A stretch of 64,000 nt of DNA from Pyropia haitanensis. Taxonomy: Eukaryota; Rhodophyta; Bangiophyceae; Bangiales; Bangiaceae. Positions within the stretch are counted from its first letter, which is position 1. Each line of letters begins with the position of its first letter. Of the stretch, positions 9,701 to 23,400 are shown piece by piece. The notes below the pieces were generated by a model. That model worked only from the letters and a program-made list of their open reading frames with translations. It was not told where the DNA came from and ran no database searches. Location of the stretch: the NCBI GenBank assembly GCA_008729055.1, contig SDUX01000103.1:49234-113233 (forward strand), written 5' to 3'. The translations under genes were made by a program, and so were the position numbers.

Positions 9701-12700
9701 CAAGAAGTGGGCAAAAAGTGGGCAAAAAGGGGGCCAAATTGGGACACAAATGGGCGATTGGGGGCAAGAAGTTTCCAAAACTGTAAAGAAAATTGACGTG
9801 AAAGCCGCCAGAAAGTCGTCCAACAGTGACCAGAAAGTGCGCCCCGCCACCCAAACTGTCCACTGCGCGTTCCGCCCGTCACACTGGCGTGGACGGTGAG
9901 AGGGCGGAACTTTTGTCGCCGACCGTCACACCTGGCTGTCGGGACCCCCACGTGGCAAAAACCATCCCACAAAATTGACACGTGGAAACCGGCGCTCCAC
10001 AAAAAACACTCGTTGCATCCAACGGACGCGCCAACAAACGGGTCGGCCAACCAGCCCATGCACGACGGTGCGGGTGGAGCCTCGGACATCGAGCGGGCGG
10101 ATGTATGGCTGGAATAAAGGATGCGAGCCAATTCGGCCGCCGGAGCGCGTGCAGCATTGCTGTACACGCAAAAGTGGGCAAAAGTGGGCAACAGTGGGCA
10201 AAAGTGGATAAGAAGCGGCCAACCACCCCATGCACGACCGTGGGGGTCGAACCTCGGACATGGAACGGGCGGATCTATGGCTGGAATGAAGGATGCGCGC
10301 CAATTCGGCCGCCGGATGGTGTGCAGCATCGCTGTAGACGCAAAAGTGGGCAAAAGTGGGCAAAAGTGGGCAAAAGTGGGTAGGAAGTGGGCAAGAAGTG
10401 GGCAAAAAGTGGGCAAAAAGGGGGCCAAATTGGGACACAAATGGGCGATTGGGGGCAAGAAGTTTCCAAAACTGTAAAGAAAATTGACGTGAAAGCCGCC
10501 AGAAAGTCGTCCAACAGTGACCAGAAAGTGCGCCCCGCCACCCAAACTGTCCACTGCGCGTTCCGCCCGTCACACTGGCGTGGACGGTGAGAGGGCGGAA
10601 CTTTTGTCGCCGACCGTCACACCTGGCTGTCGGGACCCCCACGTGGCAAAAACCATCCCACAAAATTGACACGTGGAAACCGGCGCTCCACAAAAAACAC
10701 TCGTTGCATCCAACGGACGCGCCAACAAACGGGTCGGCCAACCAGCCCATGCACGACGGTGCGGGTGGAGCCTCGGACATCGAGCGGGCGGATGTATGGC
10801 TGGAATAAAGGATGCGAGCCAATTCGGCCGCCGGAGCGCGTGCAGCATTGCTGTACACGCAAAAGTGGGCAAAAGTGGGCAACAGTGGGCAAAAGTGGAT
10901 AAGAAGCGGCCAACCACCCCATGCACGACCGTGGGGGTCGAACCTCGGACATGGAACGGGCGGATCTATGGCTGGAATGAAGGATGCGCGCCAATTCGGC
11001 CGCCGGATGGTGTGCAGCATCGCTGTAGACGCAAAAGTGGGCAAAAGTGGGCAAAAGTGGGCAAAAGTGGGTAGGAAGTGGGCAAGAAGTGGGCAAAAAG
11101 TGGGCAAAAAGGGGGCCAAATTGGGACACAAATGGGCGATTGGGGGCAAGAAGTTTCCAAAACTGTAAAGAAAATTGACGTGAAAGCCGCCAGAAAGTCG
11201 TCCAACAGTGACCAGAAAGTGCGCCCCGCCACCCAAACTGTCCACTGCGCGTTCCGCCCGTCACACTGGCGTGGACGGTGAGAGGGCGGAACTTTTGTCG
11301 CCGACCGTCACACCTGGCTGTCGGGACCCCCACGTGGCAAAAACCATCCCACAAAATTGACACGTGGAAACCGGCGCTCCACAAAAAACACTCGTTGCAT
11401 CCAACGGACGCGCCAACAAACGGGTCGGCCAACCAGCCCATGCACGACGGTGCGGGTGGAGCCTCGGACATCGAGCGGGCGGATGTATGGCTGGAATAAA
11501 GGATGCGAGCCAATTCGGCCGCCGGAGCGCGTGCAGCATTGCTGTACACGCAAAAGTGGGCAAAAGTGGGCAACAGTGGGCAAAAGTGGATAAGAAGCGG
11601 CCAACCACCCCATGCACGACCGTGGGGGTCGAACCTCGGACATGGAACGGGCGGATCTATGGCTGGAATGAAGGATGCGCGCCAATTCGGCCGCCGGATG
11701 GTGTGCAGCATCGCTGTAGACGCAAAAGTGGGCAAAAGTGGGCAAAAGTGGGCAAAAGTGGGTAGGAAGTGGGCAAGAAGTGGGCAAAAAGTGGGCAAAA
11801 AGGGGGCCAAATTGGGACACAAATGGGCGATTGGGGGCAAGAAGTTTCCAAAACTGTAAAGAAAATTGACGTGAAAGCCGCCAGAAAGTCGTCCAACAGT
11901 GACCAGAAAGTGCGCCCCGCCACCCAAACTGTCCACTGCGCGTTCCGCCCGTCACACTGGCGTGGACGGTGAGAGGGCGGAACTTTTGTCGCCGACCGTC
12001 ACACCTGGCTGTCGGGACCCCCACGTGGCAAAAACCATCCCACAAAATTGACACGTGGAAACCGGCGCTCCACAAAAAACACTCGTTGCATCCAACGGAC
12101 GCGCCAACAAACGGGTCGGCCAACCAGCCCATGCACGACGGTGCGGGTGGAGCCTCGGACATCGAGCGGGCGGATGTATGGCTGGAATAAAGGATGCGAG
12201 CCAATTCGGCCGCCGGAGCGCGTGCAGCATTGCTGTACACGCAAAAGTGGGCAAAAGTGGGCAACAGTGGGCAAAAGTGGATAAGAAGCGGCCAACCACC
12301 CCATGCACGACCGTGGGGGTCGAACCTCGGACATGGAACGGGCGGATCTATGGCTGGAATGAAGGATGCGCGCCAATTCGGCCGCCGGATGGTGTGCAGC
12401 ATCGCTGTAGACGCAAAAGTGGGCAAAAGTGGGCAAAAGTGGGCAAAAGTGGGTAGGAAGTGGGCAAGAAGTGGGCAAAAAGTGGGCAAAAAGGGGGCCA
12501 AATTGGGACACAAATGGGCGATTGGGGGCAAGAAGTTTCCAAAACTGTAAAGAAAATTGACGTGAAAGCCGCCAGAAAGTCGTCCAACAGTGACCAGAAA
12601 GTGCGCCCCGCCACCCAAACTGTCCACTGCGCGTTCCGCCCGTCACACTGGCGTGGACGGTGTGAGGGCGGAACTTTTGTCGCCGACCGTCACACCTGGC

Positions 12701-15700
12701 TGTCGGGACCCCCACGTGGCAAAAACCATCCCACAAAATTGACACGTGGAAACCGGCGCTCCACAAAAAACACTCGTTGCATCCAACGGACGCGCCAACA
12801 AACGGGTCGGCCAACCAGCCCATGCACGACGGTGCGGGTGGAGCCTCGGACATCGAGCGGGCGGATGTATGGCTGGAATAAAGGATGCGAGCCAATTCGG
12901 CCGCCGGAGCGCGTGCAGCATTGCTGTACACGCAAAAGTGGGCAAAAGTGGGCAACAGTGGGCAAAAGTGGATAAGAAGCGGCCAACCACCCCATGCACG
13001 ACCGTGGGGGTCGAACCTCGGACATGGAACGGGCGGATCTATGGCTGGAATGAAGGATGCGCGCCAATTCGGCCGCCGGATGGTGTGCAGCATCGCTGTA
13101 GACGCAAAAGTGGGCAAAAGTGGGCAAAAGTGGGCAAAAGTGGGTAGGAAGTGGGCAAGAAGTGGGCAAAAAGTGGGCAAAAAGGGGGCCAAATTGGGAC
13201 ACAAATGGGCGATTGGGGGCAAGAAGTTTCCAAAACTGTAAAGAAAATTGACGTGAAAGCCGCCAGAAAGTCGTCCAACAGTGACCAGAAAGTGCGCCCC
13301 GCCACCCAAACTGTCCACTGCGCGTTCCGCCCGTCACACTGGCGTGGACGGTGAGAGGGCGGAACTTTTGTCGCCGACCGTCACACCTGGCTGTCGGGAC
13401 CCCCACGTGGCAAAAACCATCCCACAAAATTGACACGTGGAAACCGGCGCTCCACAAAAAACACTCGTTGCATCCAACGGACGCGCCAACAAACGGGTCG
13501 GCCAACCAGCCCATGCACGACGGTGCGGGTGGAGCCTCGGACATCGAGCGGGCGGATGTATGGCTGGAATAAAGGATGCGAGCCAATTCGGCCGCCGGAG
13601 CGCGTGCAGCATTGCTGTACACGCAAAAGTGGGCAAAAGTGGGCAACAGTGGGCAAAAGTGGATAAGAAGCGGCCAACCACCCCATGCACGACCGTGGGG
13701 GTCGAACCTCGGACATGGAACGGGCGGATCTATGGCTGGAATGAAGGATGCGCGCCAATTCGGCCGCCGGATGGTGTGCAGCATCGCTGTAGACGCAAAA
13801 GTGGGCAAAAGTGGGCAAAAGTGGGCAAAAGTGGGTAGGAAGTGGGCAAGAAGTGGGCAAAAAGTGGGCAAAAAGGGGGCCAAATTGGGACACAAATGGG
13901 CGATTGGGGGCAAGAAGTTTCCAAAACTGTAAAGAAAATTGACGTGAAAGCCGCCAGAAAGTCGTCCAACAGTGACCAGAAAGTGCGCCCCGCCACCCAA
14001 ACTGTCCACTGCGCGTTCCGCCCGTCACACTGGCGTGGACGGTGAGAGGGCGGAACTTTTGTCGCCGACCGTCACACCTGGCTGTCGGGACCCCCACGTG
14101 GCAAAAACCATCCCACAAAATTGACACGTGGAAACCGGCGCTCCACAAAAAACACTCGTTGCATCCAACGGACGCGCCAACAAACGGGTCGGCCAACCAG
14201 CCCATGCACGACGGTGCGGGTGGAGCCTCGGACATCGAGCGGGCGGATGTATGGCTGGAATAAAGGATGCGAGCCAATTCGGCCGCCGGAGCGCGTGCAG
14301 CATTGCTGTACACGCAAAAGTGGGCAAAAGTGGGCAACAGTGGGCAAAAGTGGATAAGAAGCGGCCAACCACCCCATGCACGACCGTGGGGGTCGAACCT
14401 CGGACATGGAACGGGCGGATCTATGGCTGGAATGAAGGATGCGCGCCAATTCGGCCGCCGGATGGTGTGCAGCATCGCTGTAGACGCAAAAGTGGGCAAA
14501 AGTGGGCAAAAGTGGGCAAAAGTGGGTAGGAAGTGGGCAAGAAGTGGGCAAAAAGTGGGCAAAAAGGGGGCCAAATTGGGACACAAATGGGCGATTGGGG
14601 GCAAGAAGTTTCCAAAACTGTAAAGAAAATTGACGTGAAAGCCGCCAGAAAGTCGTCCAACAGTGACCAGAAAGTGCGCCCCGCCACCCAAACTGTCCAC
14701 TGCGCGTTCCGCCCGTCACACTGGCGTGGACGGTGAGAGGGCGGAACTTTTGTCGCCGACCGTCACACCTGGCTGTCGGGACCCCCACGTGGCAAAAACC
14801 ATCCCACAAAATTGACACGTGGAAACCGGCGCTCCACAAAAAACACTCGTTGCATCCAACGGACGCGCCAACAAACGGGTCGGCCAACCAGCCCATGCAC
14901 GACGGTGCGGGTGGAGCCTCGGACATCGAGCGGGCGGATGTATGGCTGGAATAAAGGATGCGAGCCAATTCGGCCGCCGGAGCGCGTGCAGCATTGCTGT
15001 ACACGCAAAAGTGGGCAAAAGTGGGCAACAGTGGGCAAAAGTGGATAAGAAGCGGCCAACCACCCCATGCACGACCGTGGGGGTCGAACCTCGGACATGG
15101 AACGGGCGGATCTATGGCTGGAATGAAGGATGCGCGCCAATTCGGCCGCCGGATGGTGTGCAGCATCGCTGTAGACGCAAAAGTGGGCAAAAGTGGGCAA
15201 AAGTGGGCAAAAGTGGGTAGGAAGTGGGCAAGAAGTGGGCAAAAAGTGGGCAAAAAGGGGGCCAAATTGGGACACAAATGGGCGATTGGGGGCAAGAAGT
15301 TTCCAAAACTGTAAAGAAAATTGACGTGAAAGCCGCCAGAAAGTCGTCCAACAGTGACCAGAAAGTGCGCCCCGCCACCCAAACTGTCCACTGCGCGTTC
15401 CGCCCGTCACACTGGCGTGGACGGTGTGAGGGCGGAACTTTTGTCGCCGACCGTCACACCTGGCTGTCGGGACCCCCACGTGGCAAAAACCATCCCACAA
15501 AATTGACACGTGGAAACCGGCGCTCCACAAAAAAACACTCGTTGCATCCAACGGACGCGCCAACAAACGGGTCGGCCAACCAGCCCATGCACGACGGTGC
15601 GGGTGGAGCCTCGGACATCGAGCGGGCGGATGTATGGCTGGAATAAAGGATGCGAGCCAATTCGGCCGCCGGAGCGCGTGCAGCATTGCTGTACACGCAA

Positions 15701-16112
15701 AAGTGGGCAAAAGTGGGCAACAGTGGGCAAAAGTGGATAAGAAGCGGCCAACCACCCCATGCACGACCGTGGGGGTCGAACCTCGGACATGGAACGGGCG
15801 GATCTATGGCTGGAATGAAGGATGCGCGCCAATTCGGCCGCCGGATGGTGTGCAGCATCGCTGTAGACGCAAAAGTGGGCAAAAGTGGGCAAAAGTGGGC
15901 AAAAGTGGGTAGGAAGTGGGCAAGAAGTGGGCAAAAAGTGGGCAAAAAGGGGGCCAAATTGGGACACAAATGGGCGATTGGGGGCAAGAAGTTTCCAAAA
16001 CTGTAAAGAAAATTGACGTGAAAGCCGCCAGAAAGTCGTCCAACAGTGACCAGAAAGTGCGCCCCGCCACCCAAACTGTCCACTGCGCGTTCCGCCCGTC
16101 ACACTGGCGTGG

Positions 16113-16440
16113 ACGGTGAGAGGCGGAACTTTTGTCGCCGACCGTCACACCTGGCTGTCGGACCCCCACGTGGCAAAAACCATTCCACAAATTGACACGT
16201 GGAAACCGGCGCTCCACAAAACGCTCGTTGCATCCAACGGACGCGCCAACAACGGGTCGGCCAACCACCCCATGCACGACGGTGCGGGTGGAAGCTCGGA
16301 CGTCGAGCGGGCGGATGTATGGCTGAATAAAGGATGCGAGCCAATTCGGCCGCCGGAGCGCGTGCAGCATTGCTGTACACGCAAAAGTGGGCAAAAGTGG
16401 GCAACAGTGGGCAAAAGTGGTGAGAAGCGGCCACCACCCC
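16113..16440. repeat. Diverged patch within subfamily I
   Basis: Between identical subfamily I flanks this segment carries many changes: single-base losses (GAGAGGCGG, CTGTCGGACC, CACAAATTGAC, CCAACAACGGG, GGCTGAATAAAGG), AAAACGCTCG in place of the A-run and CACTCG, and GAAGCTCGGACGTCGAG in module A. The start and end lie inside a unit rather than at module borders, as a conversion tract would. The single-base losses may partly be sequencing error. Confidence 0.75.
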
Positions 16441-19400
16441 ATGCACGACCGTGGGGGTCGAACCTCGGACATGGAGCGGGCGGATCTATGGCTGGAATGA
16501 AGGATGCGCGCCAATTCGGCCGCCGGATGGTGTGCAGCATCGCTGTAGACGCAAAAGTGGGCAAAAGTGGGCAAAAGTGGGCAAAAGTGGGTAGGAAGTG
16601 GGCAAGAAGTGGGCAAAAAGTGGGCAAAAAGGGGGCCAAATTGGGACACAAATGGGCGATTGGGGGCAAGAAGTTTCCAAAACTGTAAAGAAAATTGACG
16701 TGAAAGCCGCCAGAAAGTCGTCCAACAGTGACCAGAAAGTGCGCCCCGCCACCCAAACTGTCCACTGCGCGTTCCGCCCGTCACACTGGCGTGGACGGTG
16801 GAGGGCGGAACTTTTGTCGCCGACCGTCACACCTGGCTGTCGGGACCCCCACGTGGCAAAAACCATCCCACAAAATTGACACGTGGAAACCGGCGCTCCA
16901 CAAAAAACACTCGTTGCATCCAACGGACGCGCCAACAAACGGGTCGGCCAACCAGCCCATGCACGACGGTGCGGGTGGAGCCTCGGACATCGAGCGGGCG
17001 GATGTATGGCTGGAATAAAGGATGCGAGCCAATTCGGCCGCCGGAGCGCGTGCAGCATTGCTGTACACGCAAAAGTGGGCAAAAGTGGGCAACAGTGGGC
17101 AAAAGTGGATAAGAAGCGGCCAACCACCCCATGCACGACCGTGGGGGTCGAACCTCGGACATGGAACGGGCGGATCTATGGCTGGAATGAAGGATGCGCG
17201 CCAATTCGGCCGCCGGATGGTGTGCAGCATCGCTGTAGACGCAAAAGTGGGCAAAAGTGGGCAAAAGTGGGCAAAAGTGGGTAGGAAGTGGGCAAGAAGT
17301 GGGCAAAAAGTGGGCAAAAAGGGGGCCAAATTGGGACACAAATGGGCGATTGGGGGCAAGAAGTTTCCAAAACTGTAAAGAAAATTGACGTGAAAGCCGC
17401 CAGAAAGTCGTCCAACAGTGACCAGAAAGTGCGCCCCGCCACCCAAACTGTCCACTGCGCGTTCCGCCCGTCACACTGGCGTGGACGGTGAGAGGGCGGA
17501 ACTTTTGTCGCCGACCGTCACACCTGGCTGTCGGGACCCCCACGTGGCAAAAACCATCCCACAAAATTGACACGTGGAAACCGGCGCTCCACAAAAAACA
17601 CTCGTTGCATCCAACGGACGCGCCAACAAACGGGTCGGCCAACCAGCCCATGCACGACGGTGCGGGTGGAGCCTCGGACATCGAGCGGGCGGATGTATGG
17701 CTGGAATAAAGGATGCGAGCCAATTCGGCCGCCGGAGCGCGTGCAGCATTGCTGTACACGCAAAAGTGGGCAAAAGTGGGCAACAGTGGGCAAAAGTGGA
17801 TAAGAAGCGGCCAACCACCCCATGCACGACCGTGGGGGTCGAACCTCGGACATGGAACGGGCGGATCTATGGCTGGAATGAAGGATGCGCGCCAATTCGG
17901 CCGCCGGATGGTGTGCAGCATCGCTGTAGACGCAAAAGTGGGCAAAAGTGGGCAAAAGTGGGCAAAAGTGGGTAGGAAGTGGGCAAGAAGTGGGCAAAAA
18001 GTGGGCAAAAAGGGGGCCAAATTGGGACACAAATGGGCGATTGGGGGCAAGAAGTTTCCAAAACTGTAAAGAAAATTGACGTGAAAGCCGCCAGAAAGTC
18101 GTCCAACAGTGACCAGAAAGTGCGCCCCGCCACCCAAACTGTCCACTGCGCGTTCCGCCCGTCACACTGGCGTGGACGGTGAGAGGGCGGAACTTTTGTC
18201 GCCGACCGTCACACCTGGCTGTCGGGACCCCCACGTGGCAAAAACCATCCCACAAAATTGACACGTGGAAACCGGCGCTCCACAAAAAACACTCGTTGCA
18301 TCCAACGGACGCGCCAACAAACGGGTCGGCCAACCAGCCCATGCACGACGGTGCGGGTGGAGCCTCGGACATCGAGCGGGCGGATGTATGGCTGGAATAA
18401 AGGATGCGAGCCAATTCGGCCGCCGGAGCGCGTGCAGCATTGCTGTACACGCAAAAGTGGGCAAAAGTGGGCAACAGTGGGCAAAAGTGGATAAGAAGCG
18501 GCCAACCACCCCATGCACGACCGTGGGGGTCGAACCTCGGACATGGAACGGGCGGATCTATGGCTGGAATGAAGGATGCGCGCCAATTCGGCCGCCGGAT
18601 GGTGTGCAGCATCGCTGTAGACGCAAAAGTGGGCAAAAGTGGGCAAAAGTGGGCAAAAGTGGGTAGGAAGTGGGCAAGAAGTGGGCAAAAAGTGGGCAAA
18701 AAGGGGGCCAAATTGGGACACAAATGGGCGATTGGGGGCAAGAAGTTTCCAAAACTGTAAAGAAAATTGACGTGAAAGCCGCCAGAAAGTCGTCCAACAG
18801 TGACCAGAAAGTGCGCCCCGCCACCCAAACTGTCCACTGCGCGTTCCGCCCGTCACACTGGCGTGGACGGTGTGAGGGCGGAACTTTTGTCGCCGACCGT
18901 CACACCTGGCTGTCGGGACCCCCACGTGGCAAAAACCATCCCACAAAATTGACACGTGGAAACCGGCGCTCCACAAAAACACTCGTTGCATCCAACGGAC
19001 GCGCCAACAAACGGGTCGGCCAACCAGCCCATGCACGACGGTGCGGGTGGAGCTCGGACATCGAGCGGGCGGATGTATGGCTGGAATAAAGGATGCGAGC
19101 CAATTCGGCCGCCGGAGCGCGTGCAGCATTGCTGTACACGCAAAAGTGGGCAAAAGTGGGCAACAGTGGGCAAAAGTGGATAAGAAGCGGCCAACCACCC
19201 CATGCACGACCGTGGGGGTCGAACCTCGGACATGGAACGGGCGGATCTATGGCTGGAATGAAGGATGCGCGCCAATTCGGCCGCCGGATGGTGTGCAGCA
19301 TCGCTGTAGACGCAAAAGTGGGCAAAAGTGGGCAAAAGTGGGCAAAAGTGGGTAGGAAGTGGGCAAGAAGTGGGCAAAAAGTGGGCAAAAAGGGGGCCAA

Positions 19401-19979
19401 ATTGGGACACAAATGGGCGATTGGGGGCAAGAAGTTTCCAAAACTGTAAAGAAAATTGACGTGAAAGCCGCCAGAAAGTCGTCCAACAGTGACCAGAAAG
19501 TGCGCCCCGCCACCCAAACTGTCCACTGCGCGTTCCGCCCGTCACACTGGCGTGGACGGTGAGAGGGCGGAACTTTTGTCGCCGACCGTCACACCTGGCT
19601 GTCGGGACCCCCACGTGGCAAAAACCATCCACAAAATTGACACGTGGAAACCGGCGCTCCACAAAAACACTCGTTGCATCCAACGGACGCGCCAACAAAC
19701 GGGTCGGCCAACCAGCCCATGCACGACGGTGCGGGTGGAGCCTCGGACATCGAGCGGGCGGATGTATGGCTGGAATAAAGGATGCAAGCCAATTCGGCCG
19801 CCGGAGCGCGTGCAGCATTGCTGTACACGCAAAAGTGGGCAAAAGTGGGCAACAGTGGGCAAAAGTGGTAAGAAGCGGCCAACCACCCCGATGCACGACC
19901 GTGGGGGTCGAACCTCGGACATCGAGCGGGTGGATCTATGGCTGGAATGAAGGATGCGCGCCAATTCGGCCGCCGGATC

Positions 19980-20650
19980 GTGCGTGTGCAGCATCGCTGT
20001 AGACGCAAAAGTGGGCAAAAGTGGGCAAAAGTGGGCAAAAGTGGGTAGGAAGTGGGTAAGAAGTGGGCAAAAAGTGGGCAAAAAGGGGGCCAAATTAGGA
20101 CACAAATGGGCAATTGGGGGCAAGAACTTTCCATAACTGCAAAGAAAATTCACGTGAAAGTCGCCAGAAAGTGTCCAACAGTGGCCACAAAGTGCGCCCC
20201 GCCACCCAAAGTGTCCACTGCGCGTTCCGCCCGTCACACTGGCGTGGACGGTGTGAGGGCGGAACTTTTGTCGCCGACCGTCACACCTGGCTGTCGGGAC
20301 CCCCACGTGGCAAAAACCATTCCACAAAATTGACACGTGGAAACCGGCGCTCCACAAAACGCTCGTTGCATCCAACGGACGCGCCAACAAACGGGTCGGC
20401 CAACCACCCATGCACCGACGGTGCGGGTGGAAGCTCGGACGTCGAGCGGCGGATGTATGGCTGGAATAAAGGATGCGAGCAAATTCGGCCGCCGGAGCGC
20501 GTGCAGCATTGCTGTACACGCAAAAAGTGGGCAAAAGTGGGGCAACAGCATGATGGGGGGCCGACCACCTCATGCACGACCGTGGGGGTCGAACCTCGGA
20601 CATCGAGGGGGTGGATTTATGGCTGGAATGAAGGATGCGCGCCAATTCGG
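19980..20650. repeat. Mosaic unit combining markers of subfamilies II and III/IV
   Basis: This unit has CACGTG in AATTCACGTGAAAG (a subfamily II mark) together with ATTAGGACAC and AACTTTCCATAACTG (marks of III and IV). A 4-base insertion gives GATCGTGCGTGTGCAG near 19,980, and the end of module A near 20,535-20,565 is rearranged, with GCAACAGCATGATGGGG replacing part of the GTGGGCAAAA array. It sits among subfamily I units. It may be an older relic copy that escaped homogenisation. Confidence 0.75.
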
Positions 20651-22989
20651 CCGCCGGATCGTGTGCAGCATCGCTGTAGACGCAAAAGTGGGCAAAAGTG
20701 GGCAAAAGTGGGCAAAAGTGGGTAGGAAGTGGGCAAGAAGTGGGCAAAAAGTGGGCAAAAAGGGGGCCAAATTGGGACACAAATGGGCGATTGGGGGCAA
20801 GAAGTTTCCAAAACTGTAAAGAAAATTGACGTGAAAGCCGCCAGAAAGTCGTCCAACAGTGACCAGAAAGTGCGCCCCGCCACCCAAACTGTCCACTGCG
20901 CGTTCCGCCCGTCACACTGGCGTGGACGGTGAGAGGGCGGAACTTTTGTCGCCGACCGTCACACCTGGCTGTCGGGACCCCCACGTGGCAAAAACCATCC
21001 CACAAAATTGACACGTGGAAACCGGCGCTCCACAAAAAACACTCGTTGCATCCAACGGACGCGCCAACAAACGGGTCGGCCAACCAGCCCATGCACGACG
21101 GTGCGGGTGGAGCCTCGGACATCGAGCGGGCGGATGTATGGCTGGAATAAAGGATGCGAGCCAATTCGGCCGCCGGAGCGCGTGCAGCATTGCTGTACAC
21201 GCAAAAGTGGGCAAAAGTGGGCAACAGTGGGCAAAAGTGGATAAGAAGCGGCCAACCACCCCATGCACGACCGTGGGGGTCGAACCTCGGACATGGAACG
21301 GGCGGATCTATGGCTGGAATGAAGGATGCGCGCCAATTCGGCCGCCGGATGGTGTGCAGCATCGCTGTAGACGCAAAAGTGGGCAAAAGTGGGCAAAAGT
21401 GGGCAAAAGTGGGTAGGAAGTGGGCAAGAAGTGGGCAAAAAGTGGGCAAAAAGGGGGCCAAATTGGGACACAAATGGGCGATTGGGGGCAAGAAGTTTCC
21501 AAAACTGTAAAGAAAATTGACGTGAAAGCCGCCAGAAAGTCGTCCAACAGTGACCAGAAAGTGCGCCCCGCCACCCAAACTGTCCACTGCGCGTTCCGCC
21601 CGTCACACTGGCGTGGACGGTGAGAGGGCGGAACTTTTGTCGCCGGCCGTCACACCTGGCTGTCGGGACCCCCACGTGGCAAAAACCATCCCACAAAATT
21701 GACACGTGGAAACCGGCGCTCCACAAAAAACACTCGTTGCATCCAACGGACGCGCCAACAAACGGGTCGGCCAACCAGCCCATGCACGACGGTGCGGGTG
21801 GAGCCTCGGACATCGAGCGGGCGGATGTATGGCTGGAATAAAGGATGCGAGCCAATTCGGCCGCCGGAGCGCGTGCAGCATTGCTGTACACGCAAAAGTG
21901 GGCAAAAGTGGGCAACAGTGGGCAAAAGTGGGTAAGAAGCGGCCGACCACCCCATGCACGACCGTGCGGGTGGAACCTCGGACATGGAGCGGGTGGATCT
22001 ATGGCTGGAATGAGGATGCGCGCCAATTCGGCCGCCGGATCGTGTGCAGCATCGCTGTAGACGCAAAAGTGGGCAAAAGTGGGCAAAAGTGGGCAAAAGT
22101 GGGTAGGAAGTGGGCAAGAAGTGGGCAAAAAGTGGGCAAAAAGGGGGCCAAATTGGGACACAAATGGGCGATTGGGGGCAAGAAGTTTCCAAAACTGTAA
22201 AGAAAATTGACGTGAAAGCCGCCAGAAAGTCGTCCAACAGTGACCAGAAAGTGCGCCCCGCCACCCAAACTGTCCACTGCGCGTTCCGCCCGTCACACTG
22301 GCGTGGACGGTGAGAGGGCGGAACTTTTGTCGCCGACCGTCACACCTGGCTGTCGGGACCCCCACGTGGCAAAAACCATCCCACAAAATTGACACGTGGA
22401 AACCGGCGCTCCACAAAAAACACTCGTTGCATCCAACGGACGCGCCAACAAACGGGTCGGCCAACCAGCCCATGCACGACGGTGCGGGTGGAGCCTCGGA
22501 CATCGAGCGGGCGGATGTATGGCTGGAATAAAGGATGCGAGCCAATTCGGCCGCCGGAGCGCGTGCAGCATTGCTGTACACGCAAAAGTGGGCAAAAGTG
22601 GGCAACAGTGGGCAAAAGTGGATAAGAAGCGGCCAACCACCCCATGCACGACCGTGGGGGTCGAACCTCGGACATGGAACGGGCGGATCTATGGCTGGAA
22701 TGAAGGATGCGCGCCAATTCGGCCGCCGGATCGTGTGCAGCATCGCTGTAGACGCAAAAGTGGGCAAAAGTGGGCAAAAGTGGGCAAAAGTGGGTAGGAA
22801 GTGGGCAAGAAGTGGGCAAAAAGTGGGCAAAAAGGGGGCCAAATTGGGACACAAATGGGCGATTGGGGGCAAGAAGTTTCCAAAACTGTAAAGAAAATTG
22901 ACGTGAAAGCCGCCAGAAAGTCGTCCAACAGTGACCAGAAAGTGCGCCCCGCCACCCAAACTGTCCACTGCGCGTTCCGCCCGTCACAC

Positions 22990-23400
22990 TGGCGTGGACG
23001 GTGTGAGGGCGGAACTTTTGTCGCCGACCGTCACACCTGGCTGTCGGGACCCCCACGTGGCAAAAACCATTCCACAAAATTGACACGTGGAAACCGGCGC
23101 TCCACAAAACGCTCGTTGCATCCAACGGACGCGCCAACGAACGGGTCGGCCAACCACCCCATGCACGACGGTGCGGGTGGAAGCTCGGACGTCGAGCGGG
23201 CGGATGTATGGCTGGAATAAAGCATGCAAGCCAATTCGGCCGCCGGAGCGCGTGCTGCATTGCTGTACACGCAAAAGTGGGCAAAAGTGGGCAACAGTGG
23301 GCAAAAGTGGGTGAGAAGCGGCCGACCACCTCATGCACGACCGTGGGGGTCGAACCTCGGACATCGAGGGGGTGGATTTATGGCTGGAATGAAGGATGCG
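22990..23400. repeat. Diverged patch, four units after a matching patch at about 20,250-20,650
   Basis: The patch begins with GGTGTGAGGG at about 23,001 and continues with CATTCCAC, AAAACGCTCG, GAAGCTCGGACGTCGAG, CACCTCATGCACG and GTGGATTTATGG, after which the sequence returns to the subfamily I form. The same set of rare variants occurs about 2.76 kb upstream, so the two patches are copies of one event that was later duplicated together with its neighbours. Confidence 0.8.

Larger units (their letters stand above)
1..16100. repeat. Block of subfamily I: 23 virtually identical 691 bp units
   Basis: Unit landmarks fall at exact 691-base spacing from the first base to about 15,900. I see only three differences among these units: A to T at 12,663 and at 15,427 (GGTGAGAGGG becoming GGTGTGAGGG, the form usual in the other subfamilies), and one extra A in the run at about 15,529-15,535. 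The two T variants are 2,764 bases (four units) apart. This level of identity implies very recent amplification or homogenisation, or an artefact of assembling a repeat. No gene is present. Confidence 0.92.

Noticed and set aside
12460..12975. Plus-strand open frame of 171 codons, longer than its counterparts in neighbouring units
   Set aside because: It is longer only because the single A to T change at 12,663 removes a TGA. The lysine/glycine/tryptophan-rich start comes from the GTGGGCAAAA array. It is a by-product of the repeat.
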